The notes under the pieces: generated by a model
What the model saw: the letters and a program-made list of their open reading frames with translations, nothing else
Database searches by the model: none
Told to the model about the DNA's origin: nothing
Shown here: piece after piece, positions 27,856-38,658 of the stretch
Position numbering within the stretch: the first letter of the stretch is position 1
How the letters are laid out: each line of letters starts with the position of its first letter
NCBI RefSeq assembly: GCF_004341165.1
Contig: NZ_SLZR01000010.1
Coordinates: 101,949 to 165,948, forward strand
Origin: Reinekea marinisedimentorum
Lineage (GTDB): Bacteria; Pseudomonadota; Gammaproteobacteria; Pseudomonadales; Natronospirillaceae
Length of the DNA stretch: 64,000 nucleotides
Direction of reading: 5' to 3'
Program-made: the position numbers and the translations under genes

Positions 27856-27898
27856 TGTAGTCGTTGGATATACTTTGCCTGTATATCTAATGACTACA
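27856..27898. promoter_or_regulatory. Operator palindrome upstream of the toxin-antitoxin genes
   Basis: Arms 27856-27873 and 27881-27898 are inverted repeats of 18 bp with two mismatches and a 7-base spacer, ending 12 bases before the antitoxin ATG. The position and size fit an autoregulatory site for a ribbon-helix-helix antitoxin. Confidence 0.75.
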
Positions 27899-27910
27899 TA
27901 GAGAGATGTC

Positions 27911-28177
27911 ATGGCAACGAAAACGGCACCCATCAATATGAGGGTTGAGCCCTCTGTGCGAAGCATCATTGATGCCGCTGCTAACCTATTAAAAGTGGAT
28001 CGAACGGTGTTTATACAAACCGCAGCACTACGCGAAGCTCACGAAATTATCGCCAATCAGCGTGATTTCCTGCTGGAAGATAAAGCCTTTGCCGCGTTTG
28101 AAGAAGCGCTTGATGCACCTGCTGAAGTGAATGAAGGCATGGTTGATTTGCTGAGCAGGAAGTCACCTTGGGAATAA
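27911..28177 (+). CDS. DUF1778-type ribbon-helix-helix antitoxin (TacA/AtaR-like)
   Basis: 88 residues. N-terminal ribbon-helix-helix (INMRVEPSVRSIIDAAANLL) for DNA binding and dimerisation, then VDRTVFIQTAALREA and an extended C-terminus that should wrap the toxin. DUF1778 proteins neutralise GNAT toxins that acetylate aminoacyl-tRNA. Its stop lies inside the toxin start (10-base overlap). Confidence 0.9.
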   Translation: MATKTAPINMRVEPSVRSIIDAAANLLKVDRTVFIQTAALREAHEIIANQRDFLLEDKAFAAFEEALDAPAEVNEGMVDLLSRKSPWE

Positions 28178-28671
28178 CAAAACCAGAGTTGCTAACGGCT
28201 GATCACAATATTGAAAACTTCAATTGTGGAAATGAGGAGCTGGATAGCTGGTTAGCTAAAAAAGCACTAAAAAGCCAAAACCGCAGTCACGCCAGAGTGT
28301 ATGTCGCTACAGACTCCGCTACCGAACAAGTCGTTGGTTACTACGCTATCTCGATGGGATCAGTACAACGGGAAGCATCGATCTCACCACTAAAACGAAA
28401 TAGCCCAAACCCGATTCCTATGGTTATCTTAGGCAGGCTGGCCGTGCATGAAGATTATCAGGGACATTCCATAGGCTCTGGCCTGTTGAAAGACTGCGTG
28501 CTTCGCTCAACACACGCTATGTCCACCGTTGGTGGCGCAGGTATATTGGTTCACGCAATTGACGAAGCTGCTCAAAAATTTTATTTAAAATTTGGTTTTA
28601 CTGAATCGCCTTTTGACACGCTGACGCTGATGGCTCGTATCGTTGATATTGAAGCTGCGATGTCGGTTTAA
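28168..28671 (+). CDS. GNAT toxin of a DUF1778/GNAT toxin-antitoxin pair (TacT/AtaT-like)
   Basis: 167 residues. N-terminal FNCGNEELDSWL is typical of TacT-type toxins; RLAVHEDYQGHSIGSGLL is the acetyl-CoA loop, and the tyrosine in AQKFYLKFGF is the usual catalytic tyrosine of these toxins. The family blocks translation by acetylating aminoacyl-tRNA. Start is TTG at 28168, overlapping the antitoxin end by ten bases; no better start exists before the conserved N-terminus. Confidence 0.9.
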   Translation: MGITKPELLTADHNIENFNCGNEELDSWLAKKALKSQNRSHARVYVATDSATEQVVGYYAISMGSVQREASISPLKRNSPNPIPMVILGRLAVHEDYQGHSIGSGLLKDCVLRSTHAMSTVGGAGILVHAIDEAAQKFYLKFGFTESPFDTLTLMARIVDIEAAMSV

Positions 28672-28701
28672 AAAAAACGCAGGCTTTGACCTGCGTTTTT
28701 T
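28672..28701 (+). terminator. Rho-independent terminator after the toxin gene
   Basis: 12-bp stem AAAAAACGCAGG / CCTGCGTTTTTT with a 6-base loop, starting at the toxin stop. Confidence 0.93.
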
Positions 28702-28713
28702 ACTTCTACGTAC

Positions 28714-28733
28714 GTAAAGCGGACATTGGTGGG
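28714..28733. repeat. Right inverted-repeat end of the recombinase/toxin-antitoxin segment
   Basis: GTAAAGCGGACATTGGTGGG, exact reverse complement of 27103-27122. It closes a segment of 1631 bp that holds the recombinase and toxin-antitoxin genes. Nothing gene-like was seen between here and 28982. Confidence 0.85.
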
Positions 28734-28982
28734 GGGATTTGTTACCGCTAACTCAGCTGGATTTAGTCGCAGTGGTTAACGTACTCTTTCACAATTGAAT
28801 TTATGAATTGGTTGATCGGCTAGGAAGTGGTTGCACCCGGAGTTAGCAATTATTGATCAGAGTCCGATAAATCATTAATGCTCAATAATGACTCAGATAT
28901 CTATGGTCTAGTCTAGTTCTTTAAGGTCGGGATTAATGCAGGTCACTTTTATTTATTACTATCAGATTGCGCCTGAGCTAAT

Positions 28983-29182
28983 ACATCTCACATCCAACGC
29001 CACGCCCCACCAACCGGTACTTTCTGCTTCGGTGTTCGGGAACTCGGCCTGCGGCCTCAGACACCCCTCGGCACCTGCGCAGAAAGCCCCGGCTGGTAGC
29101 TCTGATGCTTCAAGCTGCTAGATGCGAGATACTAGAATCTAGAAGCTAGAAGCTAGCATCTTACGTCTTACGTCTTACGTCC
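28983..29182. repeat. Second copy of hairpin element with flanking 7-bp arrays (right side)
   Basis: ACATCTC heptamers, then a full copy of the unit seen at 26598-26757 in direct orientation with few differences (hairpin arms 29009-29027 and 29079-29097), then TTACGTC heptamers to 29182, ending just behind the TRAP binding-protein gene on the other strand. Confidence 0.9.
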
Positions 29183-29197
29183 TACCCCTCACAACCC

Positions 29198-30169
29198 CTA
29201 ATTAGACATCTCTGCAGCGCGGTAGATGTTCGGGTTAATAGTCGATTTGTGTGCGTCTATGAAGCTTTTATATTGTTGTTTCCAGATGACTTTTTCTTCG
29301 CTGGTCAGCGAAATAATCTGGGTATCGGAATTGCTCTTCAGTTGCTTCATTGCCGCTTGATTGATGTCGTAGGCCTGTTCGTTTACGTAGGTTGAAACCT
29401 CTTCCAAAATACCGGTTAAAGCCACCTTTACGCCAAAGGGTAACGACCACCAGAATTCAGTATTGGTGATGACCATGTAGGCGATAACGCCGTGGTTGGT
29501 CTCTGTCATGTATGGCTGAACCTGCTGGTACTTCTGCGTGTAGATATTGGACCAGGTGTTCTCAGTACCCTGCACGGTGCCATTCTCCAGACTTTCATAG
29601 GTTTTCCCAAAGGCCATAGGTACCGGCTCTACGCCAATGTGCTGATATTGCTCAGAGATCATCTGGGAATCCTGAATACGGAAGCTCAGTCCGTTGGCGT
29701 CTTCTGGCATATGAATTTCTTTGTTGGCGGTGATTTGCTTCATGCCGTTGCCCCAGAAATCAAGCCCGATGATGCCGTGATCGGCCATGGATCCTAACAG
29801 TGGCGTGCTGGCATCTTTCTTCCAGAACTGCTGTACGGCTGCAAAGTCATTAAATAAGAAGGGAATGTCGAATATTTTCAACTCATCGGTGTAACTGCCG
29901 AGCTTTGACATGGATGGCGCCAGTATCTGTACGTCGTTTGCTTCAAGTGCGGCCAACTGATCCGCATCGCTGTACAGTTCGGAGTTGTAGTACACCTCTA
30001 CCTCTACTTGCCCGGGAAGCCGCTCACTGACCAGCTGTTGGAAAAGGGCTGCGCCTTTGCCGGCAGGCGTTTCTTCACTGACGATTAAGGAGAATTTGAT
30101 GTTTACCGGTTCTGCCAGGGCAGTCAGTGGTATCCATGTAAAAAGTATAACTGCGAGTAATTTTCTCAT
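29198..30169 (-). CDS. TRAP transporter solute-binding protein, DctP family
   Basis: 323 residues with a signal peptide cleaved after LTALA. DctP-fold landmarks: FSLIVSEETPAGKGA at the mature N-terminus, FDIPFLFNDF, GMKQITANKEIHMPED and GLSFRIQDSQM (the arginine that grips a ligand carboxylate), then ENGTVQGTENTW. It should bind a carboxylate in the periplasm. No DctQ or DctM membrane subunits are adjacent, so it is an orphan in this window. Confidence 0.9.
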   Translation of the reverse strand: MRKLLAVILFTWIPLTALAEPVNIKFSLIVSEETPAGKGAALFQQLVSERLPGQVEVEVYYNSELYSDADQLAALEANDVQILAPSMSKLGSYTDELKIFDIPFLFNDFAAVQQFWKKDASTPLLGSMADHGIIGLDFWGNGMKQITANKEIHMPEDANGLSFRIQDSQMISEQYQHIGVEPVPMAFGKTYESLENGTVQGTENTWSNIYTQKYQQVQPYMTETNHGVIAYMVITNTEFWWSLPFGVKVALTGILEEVSTYVNEQAYDINQAAMKQLKSNSDTQIISLTSEEKVIWKQQYKSFIDAHKSTINPNIYRAAEMSN

Positions 30170-30393
30170 GTTTTTCTCAGCCTTGAGTTGATTTTTGTTG
30201 AAAATATACTAAGGCCATCAATTTTGGAAATATATCAGCCAAAAGGCCCTTATCTAGGCCGGTTTGCTGGTCCCGCCTAACATCAACGTTGCAGTACCTC
30301 TTTACACGATGACGAAGGTTTTTCGTTTGACTGAAATAGTCTGAATCAATACAGTCTGATTTCAAACTATCTTATTAAAGACTACTCCATTCT

Positions 30394-30843
30394 ATGATCG
30401 ATTCAGATTCTGACGATATTCTGCTGACATTCCAGATTCCGCACCATTTCATACACTTGCTGATGCATGACCATGTGGTTCCCGATGAGCTGGGCATCAA
30501 TAAAACCGAGGTCCGTACGCTTATGGCTATACGCCGTGAGGGGCCTGTTTCTATGCGTACCATTGGTAGCCGGGTTGGCATTGCTAAAGGCTCTTTAACC
30601 TCCGTTGTCGATAAGTTAATCAAGCTGGAGCTGGTGCAGCGGTCGGAGCATCCGGAAGACAGGCGCAAGGTGCTGGTTTCGATCACTGAAAAAGGGCAGC
30701 AGGTCGCAATCCGGGAAGATAAAGAGTTACGAGCGCACTTGGGGCGCAAATTCAGTGTGTTAGAGGATGAGGAGCGCGAGGCGCTGTTTCAATCGCTCAG
30801 CACCATTCAAAAAATCACTAAACGTTTAAAGGGTGCTAAATGA
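30394..30843 (+). CDS. MarR family transcriptional regulator
   Basis: 149 residues with the MarR winged helix: INKTEVRTLMAIRREGPVS, IGSRVGIAKGSLTSVVDKL (recognition helix) and the wing HPEDRRKVLVSITEKG. Its stop overlaps the ATG of a MATE pump, so it probably controls that pump and its own gene. The 220-bp upstream gap shared with the TRAP gene has imperfect repeats around TCTGAATCA/TCTGATTTC but no clean operator. Confidence 0.92.
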   Translation: MIDSDSDDILLTFQIPHHFIHLLMHDHVVPDELGINKTEVRTLMAIRREGPVSMRTIGSRVGIAKGSLTSVVDKLIKLELVQRSEHPEDRRKVLVSITEKGQQVAIREDKELRAHLGRKFSVLEDEEREALFQSLSTIQKITKRLKGAK

Positions 30844-32234
30844 AGCGGGCAGCGAGTTCAGATTTCTTAGGCAAGGAACCTTTGTTTCCTTTGTTGATGC
30901 GGCTCTCGGTTCCGGCTGTGGTCGGTATGATGGTGATGGCGATGTACAACATCGTCGATAGCATCTTTGTTGGTCGGGGGGCAGGCTCTCTGGCTTTAGC
31001 AGGTTTGGCGATTGCCTTCCCTGTGCAGATCAGCCTTGGGGCTTTGGGGCAGATGGTTGGCGTTGGCTCGGCCTCTATTGCATCGCGCAAGCTGGGCGAG
31101 GGTAAGCAGGATGAGGCAGAAGCGGCGTTAGGGGCCTGCGTGGCCTTCGTTCTGATACTGGGTGTTTTGGTGACCGGCCTGCTTGCGATGACGCTGGAAT
31201 CAACCTTAACGCTTTTTGGTGCCACCGACGCCATTTTGCCTTACGCCAAAGATTATGTGCAGGTTCTGCTCTGGGCGGTTCCGTTGCAGATGGCAGCTAT
31301 GTCGACCATGAATTTGATTCGTGCTGAGGGTAATGCGAAAAAGGCGATGAATGTCATGCTGACGGGCATCGTCCTGAACATTATTCTCGACCCGATTTTT
31401 ATCTTTGTGCTGGATATGGGTATTAAGGGCGCGGCCTGGGCGACGGTGATTGGTCAGGCGGTTAACTTCGTGCTGGTGTTCCTCTACTACCTGCGCGGAA
31501 ACAGTGTGCTCAAGCTTAAACGGGAAAACCTGAAGCTTCGTTTCAAGCTGATCAGAGAGATTGTCGTTTTAGGCTTGCCAAACTTTGTTCAAATGGCGGG
31601 TACGGGCCTGATTGCCACCATCATCAATAATCTGCTGGGTTCATTCAGCGGTGAGGTTGCCATTTCGACCTACGGTATTATTTCGCGGTTGATGTCTTTC
31701 CTGATGATGCCGTTGGGTGGCATTGCACAGGGCTTTCAGCCAATTGCCGGGTTTAACTATGGTGCCAAGAATTATTTGCGGGTTCGGCAGGTGTTTATGT
31801 TGGCGCTGGGCCTGGGTGCGGGCATTTCGCTGCTGTTCTTTTCGCTGGTGATGACATTCCCCGGGGCGTTGATTGGCTTGTTTACCACCGATCCGGAATT
31901 GCAGGCTTATGCGATCCCTGCATTAAAGATGTTCTGTATGGCGACGCCGATTATCGGTTTTCAGATGATTTCGTCTATTTACTTTCAGGCGATCGGGCAG
32001 GCCAGGCCGGCGATGCTGTTGGGGCTTTCACGTCAGTTTATCGTGCTGTTGCCGATGATCTTTCTGTTGTCTCACTTTTATCAGGCTCAGGGCATTTGGG
32101 TGGCCTTTCCGGCATCAGACTTGATCTCCGTTTTGGTTACCGGGCTGGTGTTGTCTTTTGAATTGAGGAAGTTGAATAAAAAGATCGGAGAGGCCTCAGG
32201 TTCGGGTATTGAGCCTCAGGCTTCTGGTGTTTAG
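30840..32234 (+). CDS. MATE family efflux transporter
   Basis: 464 residues with about 12 membrane segments in two related halves. MATE features: PLFPLLMRLSVPAVVGMMV, YNIVDSIFVGRGAG, VGSASIASRKLGEG and the second-half GIAQGFQPIAGFNYGA. The pump expels cationic drugs or metabolites using a Na+ or H+ gradient. Cotranslated with the MarR regulator (ATGA overlap). Confidence 0.94.
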   Translation: MKRAASSDFLGKEPLFPLLMRLSVPAVVGMMVMAMYNIVDSIFVGRGAGSLALAGLAIAFPVQISLGALGQMVGVGSASIASRKLGEGKQDEAEAALGACVAFVLILGVLVTGLLAMTLESTLTLFGATDAILPYAKDYVQVLLWAVPLQMAAMSTMNLIRAEGNAKKAMNVMLTGIVLNIILDPIFIFVLDMGIKGAAWATVIGQAVNFVLVFLYYLRGNSVLKLKRENLKLRFKLIREIVVLGLPNFVQMAGTGLIATIINNLLGSFSGEVAISTYGIISRLMSFLMMPLGGIAQGFQPIAGFNYGAKNYLRVRQVFMLALGLGAGISLLFFSLVMTFPGALIGLFTTDPELQAYAIPALKMFCMATPIIGFQMISSIYFQAIGQARPAMLLGLSRQFIVLLPMIFLLSHFYQAQGIWVAFPASDLISVLVTGLVLSFELRKLNKKIGEASGSGIEPQASGV

Positions 32235-32323
32235 TTGCAATCGAAATTCTTCTTTAGTCGCATGGCAAGTTGTCGCCTGAGTAGCTATGGTTGTTGAACA
32301 ATTAAAACAACTGTTTGAATTAA

Positions 32324-34366
<2,043 letters not shown>

Positions 34367-34369
34367 CGA

Positions 34370-35488
34370 TCAGGCGAGCGATTCATACATGGCCTTAAAG
34401 CGGCTGGCGGCACTGCGTGGTGTCAGCTGGCTTATCCATAATCCGATGCGTTCATAGCCACCCAGCGCCTGCACTATCGGGAAAAACTCAACGTAAAGCT
34501 CGCACCTTGGGCCGGTGTGAATCGCCATATTGAATGAAACACTCTTGCCCATAGAGGGCAGCAGCAGATGCAGGCTTTTGATGACCTTTTGAATAGCCCG
34601 GGTCAGATCCCACAGTTGCCCACTGGTCTGTTTGCTCAGGTGGTTGCTTTGGGTGTCGAGCAGAATCATCAGGTTGTAAGGCCGGCGCATGTAGTAAGGA
34701 ATAATCACTTTGGCGCTGCCTTCCTCAGCTACGGTCAGGTTTTCAGGGTTGTGCTCATGCATGTAAGAGCAAAAAGTGCGGTTGTGGCGATCGAAGAAGC
34801 GGGCGTTGTTAAACGTTCGTTGCGGCATGATATTGGAATAGGCAATCTGCTGATGGCCGTGGCTCAAGCTGGCGCCGGCATCCGGGCCGTAGTTCTTAAT
34901 AATCGATAAATAGCCGCGTGCACCATCTGTTTCGCAGCTGATCGGCATGTAGTCTTCGCAAGTGAACAGCAACTTATTCTCCAGAGCTGCCAGTCTGCTC
35001 AGGGTTATGAACAAATCTTCTGTCGGCATGTTATGCCAGTCGTTGCTGTGCACCGAAGAGGTCCATTGCAGCAGGTGAAGGCCGAATGCTGCCCGGCCCA
35101 GGTGGTCGGGGTCGTCATACAGCGGCGCTTTCAGGTGCAGGTCTTCGGTATGAACCGTGGGGTAGAGTACTGGGTACATGTTTTGGCTTATGAACGTGAA
35201 GCCTTCGCTGAGTGGTGCGTAATCTACAATGGCGGTCAGATCTTCCGTGCATATCGGGCACGGCTTTACGCCACTGGTGCTGGCTGGTTTTTGCTCATGT
35301 TCATTAGGGCGGCGGGCACGATGTTCGGCGTAGATAATCATGGTGCCGTCTCGCGGGTCGAGCTGGCATAAATCTTCTGAAGCCTGTCCGGCCACTGCCG
35401 GGTCTGCTGTCAGCTTCTGTAGCAGCTCCGAAAATTCAGTGGTATCTAAAGAGGGGTAATCAGGAAGGGTGGTGATTTGTTCTGACAT
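34370..35488 (-). CDS. GalT-like HIT-superfamily nucleotidyltransferase
   Basis: 372 residues related to galactose-1-phosphate uridylyltransferase. Visible are an N-terminal CPIC zinc-type pair, ISQNMYPVLYPTVH, the active-site segment ASLSHGHQQIAYSN (HxHxQ, with glycine where GalT has proline) and the C-terminal GGYERIGLWISQLTP. No galK, galE or other Leloir gene is adjacent, so the natural substrate may differ (for example another sugar-1-phosphate or ADP-sugar). Start ATG at 35488. Confidence 0.75.
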   Translation of the reverse strand: MSEQITTLPDYPSLDTTEFSELLQKLTADPAVAGQASEDLCQLDPRDGTMIIYAEHRARRPNEHEQKPASTSGVKPCPICTEDLTAIVDYAPLSEGFTFISQNMYPVLYPTVHTEDLHLKAPLYDDPDHLGRAAFGLHLLQWTSSVHSNDWHNMPTEDLFITLSRLAALENKLLFTCEDYMPISCETDGARGYLSIIKNYGPDAGASLSHGHQQIAYSNIMPQRTFNNARFFDRHNRTFCSYMHEHNPENLTVAEEGSAKVIIPYYMRRPYNLMILLDTQSNHLSKQTSGQLWDLTRAIQKVIKSLHLLLPSMGKSVSFNMAIHTGPRCELYVEFFPIVQALGGYERIGLWISQLTPRSAASRFKAMYESLA

Positions 35489-35659
35489 GACAATGCCTGC
35501 TGCGTTCGGCTGTTCTTTTATATTAGGGCGGCCTTAAGCAAAATTGAAATTCAGATTCATGTAAATGCAACCGTTAAATCTGCCCATCTGCTCGAATTAA
35601 AGTGCGACCCACTTCATACTCCGGGAAATTTTTCTATCTCTAAAACTCAGGAGTTTTTC

Positions 35660-36637
35660 ATGTTTAAAGCAGTTCTCATTGAAAAAGACGAGCAGGGCTA
35701 CCGCGCAGCGTTAAAGCAGGTGGATGAATCTGTGCTGCCGGAAGGCGATGTGACCGTGAAGGTATCGCACAGTACGCTGAACTATAAAGACGGCCTGGCG
35801 ATCAGCGGCAAGAGTCCTGTGGTCCGTCAGTTCCCGATGATTCCGGGTATTGACCTTGTTGGTGAAGTTACTGAATGCACCAGTGGCAAGTTCAATGTAG
35901 GCGATAAAGTGCTGTTGAACGGTTTTGGCGTGGGTGAAGTGCATTGCGGCGGCCTGGGCGAAGTCGCCCGCCTGAAAAGTGAATGGCTGATTCCGTTACC
36001 CGCAGGCTTCACACCTGCGCAGGCTATGGCCATTGGTACAGCCGGCTATACCGCCATGCTGTGCGTTATGGCGCTGGAAAAGCAGGGTGTTAAACCAGAA
36101 GACGGTACCGTTCTGGTGACCGGTGCCAATGGCGGTGTGGGTAGTTTTGCGATCGCGCTGCTGGCGAAGCTGGGTTATACCGTTGCGGCCTCTACCGGGC
36201 GTGTAAATGAAGCGGATTACCTTAAAAAGCTGGGTGCGTCGGAAATTATTGACCGTGCGACCCTATCTGAAAAAGGCCGCCCGCTGGGTAAAGAAATCTG
36301 GGCCGGTGCTGTCGATACCGTTGGCAGCCAAACGCTGGCAAACGTTTGTTCGCAGATTAAATACGGTGGTGCTGTTGCGGCCTGTGGTCTGGCCGGTGGC
36401 TTTGACCTGCCTGCTACGGTTATGCCGTTTATTCTGCGTGGCGTCACTCTGGCGGGTGTTGATAGCGTGATGCGCTCGTTGGAAGACCGCCAGCAAGCCT
36501 GGACCCGATTGGCAGAGCTGGTTGATGCCTCTGTGCTCGACTCTATCGCAGTGACTATTCCGCTGGAAGATGCCATTGAAACGGCGAATGGACTGCTGGA
36601 AGGTAAAGTACGCGGTCGCGTTGTGGTTGAAATTTAA
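35660..36637 (+). CDS. acuI: Acryloyl-CoA reductase AcuI (YhdH family)
   Basis: 325 residues, medium-chain dehydrogenase/reductase without zinc. AcuI/YhdH landmarks: HSTLNYKDGLAISGKSPVV, PMIPGIDLVG, the NADPH fold GANGGVGSFAIALLAKLGY and GLAGGFDLPATVMPFILRGV. The enzyme reduces toxic acryloyl-CoA to propionyl-CoA, which matters for marine bacteria that meet DMSP-derived acrylate. Monocistronic. Confidence 0.9.
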   Translation: MFKAVLIEKDEQGYRAALKQVDESVLPEGDVTVKVSHSTLNYKDGLAISGKSPVVRQFPMIPGIDLVGEVTECTSGKFNVGDKVLLNGFGVGEVHCGGLGEVARLKSEWLIPLPAGFTPAQAMAIGTAGYTAMLCVMALEKQGVKPEDGTVLVTGANGGVGSFAIALLAKLGYTVAASTGRVNEADYLKKLGASEIIDRATLSEKGRPLGKEIWAGAVDTVGSQTLANVCSQIKYGGAVAACGLAGGFDLPATVMPFILRGVTLAGVDSVMRSLEDRQQAWTRLAELVDASVLDSIAVTIPLEDAIETANGLLEGKVRGRVVVEI

Positions 36638-36670
36638 CCACGGGATGAATAGAGGCCCGCAATAAAAAAA

Positions 36671-36701
36671 TACCCGGTAGCACAGATGTGTTACCGGGCT
36701 A
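36671..36701. terminator. Hairpin behind acuI with the T-run on the minus strand
   Basis: Arms ACCCGGTA (672-679 of the block) and TACCGGG pair, extended by CAC/GTG. The T-rich side is on the minus strand (TATTTTTTT), so it is only a weak plus-strand terminator by inspection; acuI is the only gene that would use it. Confidence 0.45.
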
Positions 36702-36780
36702 AGAATCTGATCACCGGGAAGAGATCGGTGTTCAGTTCAGGACTACGAAAACAAGTAAACCCTATCTCTCTGCTTAATGC

Positions 36781-36801
36781 AAATGATAATTAATATCATT
36801 T
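36781..36801. promoter_or_regulatory. Fur-box-like palindrome upstream of the PAS chemoreceptor
   Basis: AAATGATAATTAATATCATTT is a near-perfect 21-base dyad of the GATAAT/ATTATC type. It sits in the 354-bp gap before the receptor gene at 36992. It matches the general Fur pattern but short AT-rich palindromes can arise by chance. Confidence 0.4.
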
Positions 36802-36991
36802 GTAAATTTCATTTCACCAGTCTGTCTCTGGAACGTCGAATTAACCGTTAAAACTAGCCGATGCCTGGCCGATACAGTGAGCAAGCTGCTTGTGGGTTCA
36901 ATTACCGGATGTCGGCTGTGATCTGTTCTATTCTTATCCGGCACTCTGCAATCCGCGCAGGTGCTTCACCTGCGAAATGAGAGTTGTATTC

Positions 36992-38578
36992 ATGGCTGAG
37001 AAAAAGTTTTCCGAAAGTTCAACATTGATCTCTGTAACCGACCTGCAGGGCGATATTCAGTACTGTAACCGAGATTTCATCAACATCAGTGGCTATACAG
37101 AACAGGAGCTCATAGGCGCGCACCACAATATTGTTCGCCACCCGGATATGCCCAAGGCTGCGTTTGCCGATTTATGGTCCACCGTTAAAGCAGATAAGCC
37201 TTGGCAGGGCATGGTGAAAAACCGCTGCAAGAACGGTGATTTTTATTGGGTGGATGCCTACGTAACACCGGTCTTCGAAAATGGCAAAAAAGTGGGCTAT
37301 CAATCGGTGCGCAGCTGTCCAACCCGAGAGCAGGTAGCGAAGGCGGAGGCACTCTACAAAGAGATGCGCCAGGATGCCGGTAAACAACTGCCCAAGCCCC
37401 GCTTCTGGAAAAACCTGAACATTAAGTACAAGTTAAATGGTTTGTTACTGGTTCTCTTCCTGACGGTGCTCGGGTTGGAGATTGAATCCGGCTCGTTGTT
37501 TCGGGCGACGCTTTCGCATGAATTGCTCAACCTGTCTGTACTTGGTTTGATTATCTGGCTGAGTGTCATCGTGAATAAGCATTGTCTAACGCGTGTTTCT
37601 GAACTGAACAGCCATCTTCGCCGCATATCTGCTGGCGACTTAACCGAGAATATCCGTATTGAACGCAAGGATGAAATCGGTGAGGCGGTTGCCGCAACGA
37701 AAATGCTGCAGGGCCGTTTAAAGGCGGTTATGGGGCGGTTTTCTGACTCCACCAACGATTTGGCAACAGCAACGGAAGACATTGCCGAAACCAGCAGTGA
37801 AACCCGCACCAGTATGAATCATCAACATGCGCAGATAGATCTGGTCGCCACGGCAATGCATGAAATGAGCGCCACCGTAAACGAGATCGCGCAGAATTCG
37901 GCACGCACCTCAGAGCTGGCGGCAACGGCAGATAAAGCGGCTTCCAGCGGCAAGGTATTGATAGCGGATACCCGCACAACGATTACCGAGCTTTCAGAAG
38001 ATATTACTGAGGTTGCTCAATCGATTAATGTGCTAGCCGACGAGTGTCAGGAGATTAAAGACATTACCAAGACCATTACCGGTATTTCTGAACAGACGAA
38101 TTTACTGGCACTGAATGCGGCCATCGAGGCAGCCCGAGCCGGTGAAATGGGCCGGGGGTTTGCCGTTGTGGCTGATGAAGTGCGGGTCTTAGCCTCGCGA
38201 ACGCAAAGCTCGACCGTTGAGATTGATGGCATGATTTCCAGGCTGATTGAGGGAAGTAATAAGGCTGTATCGGCGATGGAGCTTGGATTACAGCGGGTGC
38301 AGGAGTCCGTTGAGAGGATTCGTAATGCCGATGATTCTTTTGATCAGATTGTAGCGTCGGTAACCGATGTGAATGATATGAACACGCAAATTGCGACCGC
38401 GGCGGAAGAGCAATCCAGCGTAGCGGAAGAGATGAACACTAATGTTCAGAACATCAGTGACTTCTCCTATAAAACCAATGCCAGCGCGGAAGCGTTGCAG
38501 GAACGCATCGCGGAGCTTCGCCAAATGACGGCATCATTGCGGCTGCAGACTTCGCAGTACAAGCTTGACGTTAAATAA
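36992..38578 (+). CDS. Aer-like methyl-accepting protein with N-terminal PAS domain
   Basis: 528 residues. N-terminal PAS (about residues 8-115) with [36 protein letters not shown] and [13 protein letters not shown], the typical Aer-type PAS. Two hydrophobic segments (about 145-190) anchor it with no periplasmic domain, then HAMP and a signalling domain with [19 protein letters not shown]. It probably senses redox or energy state through a bound cofactor. An upstream in-frame extension is rejected because the ATG at 36992 gives the normal Aer N-terminus. Confidence 0.92.
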   Translation: MAEKKFSESSTLISVTDLQGDIQYCNRDFINISGYTEQELIGAHHNIVRHPDMPKAAFADLWSTVKADKPWQGMVKNRCKNGDFYWVDAYVTPVFENGKKVGYQSVRSCPTREQVAKAEALYKEMRQDAGKQLPKPRFWKNLNIKYKLNGLLLVLFLTVLGLEIESGSLFRATLSHELLNLSVLGLIIWLSVIVNKHCLTRVSELNSHLRRISAGDLTENIRIERKDEIGEAVAATKMLQGRLKAVMGRFSDSTNDLATATEDIAETSSETRTSMNHQHAQIDLVATAMHEMSATVNEIAQNSARTSELAATADKAASSGKVLIADTRTTITELSEDITEVAQSINVLADECQEIKDITKTITGISEQTNLLALNAAIEAARAGEMGRGFAVVADEVRVLASRTQSSTVEIDGMISRLIEGSNKAVSAMELGLQRVQESVERIRNADDSFDQIVASVTDVNDMNTQIATAAEEQSSVAEEMNTNVQNISDFSYKTNASAEALQERIAELRQMTASLRLQTSQYKLDVK

Positions 38579-38658
38579 CAGCCAGGGGTTTATCAACAAC
38601 CTGCAACACCGTGTGACTACGGTGTTGTCATTCTGGAGTTAGCTATCGCCGCTGTAGT

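Noticed and set aside
27103..28733. Classical insertion sequence
   Set aside because: Inverted ends are present, but the only recombinase is of the tyrosine type rather than DDE or HUH, and no target-site duplication was seen next to the ends.
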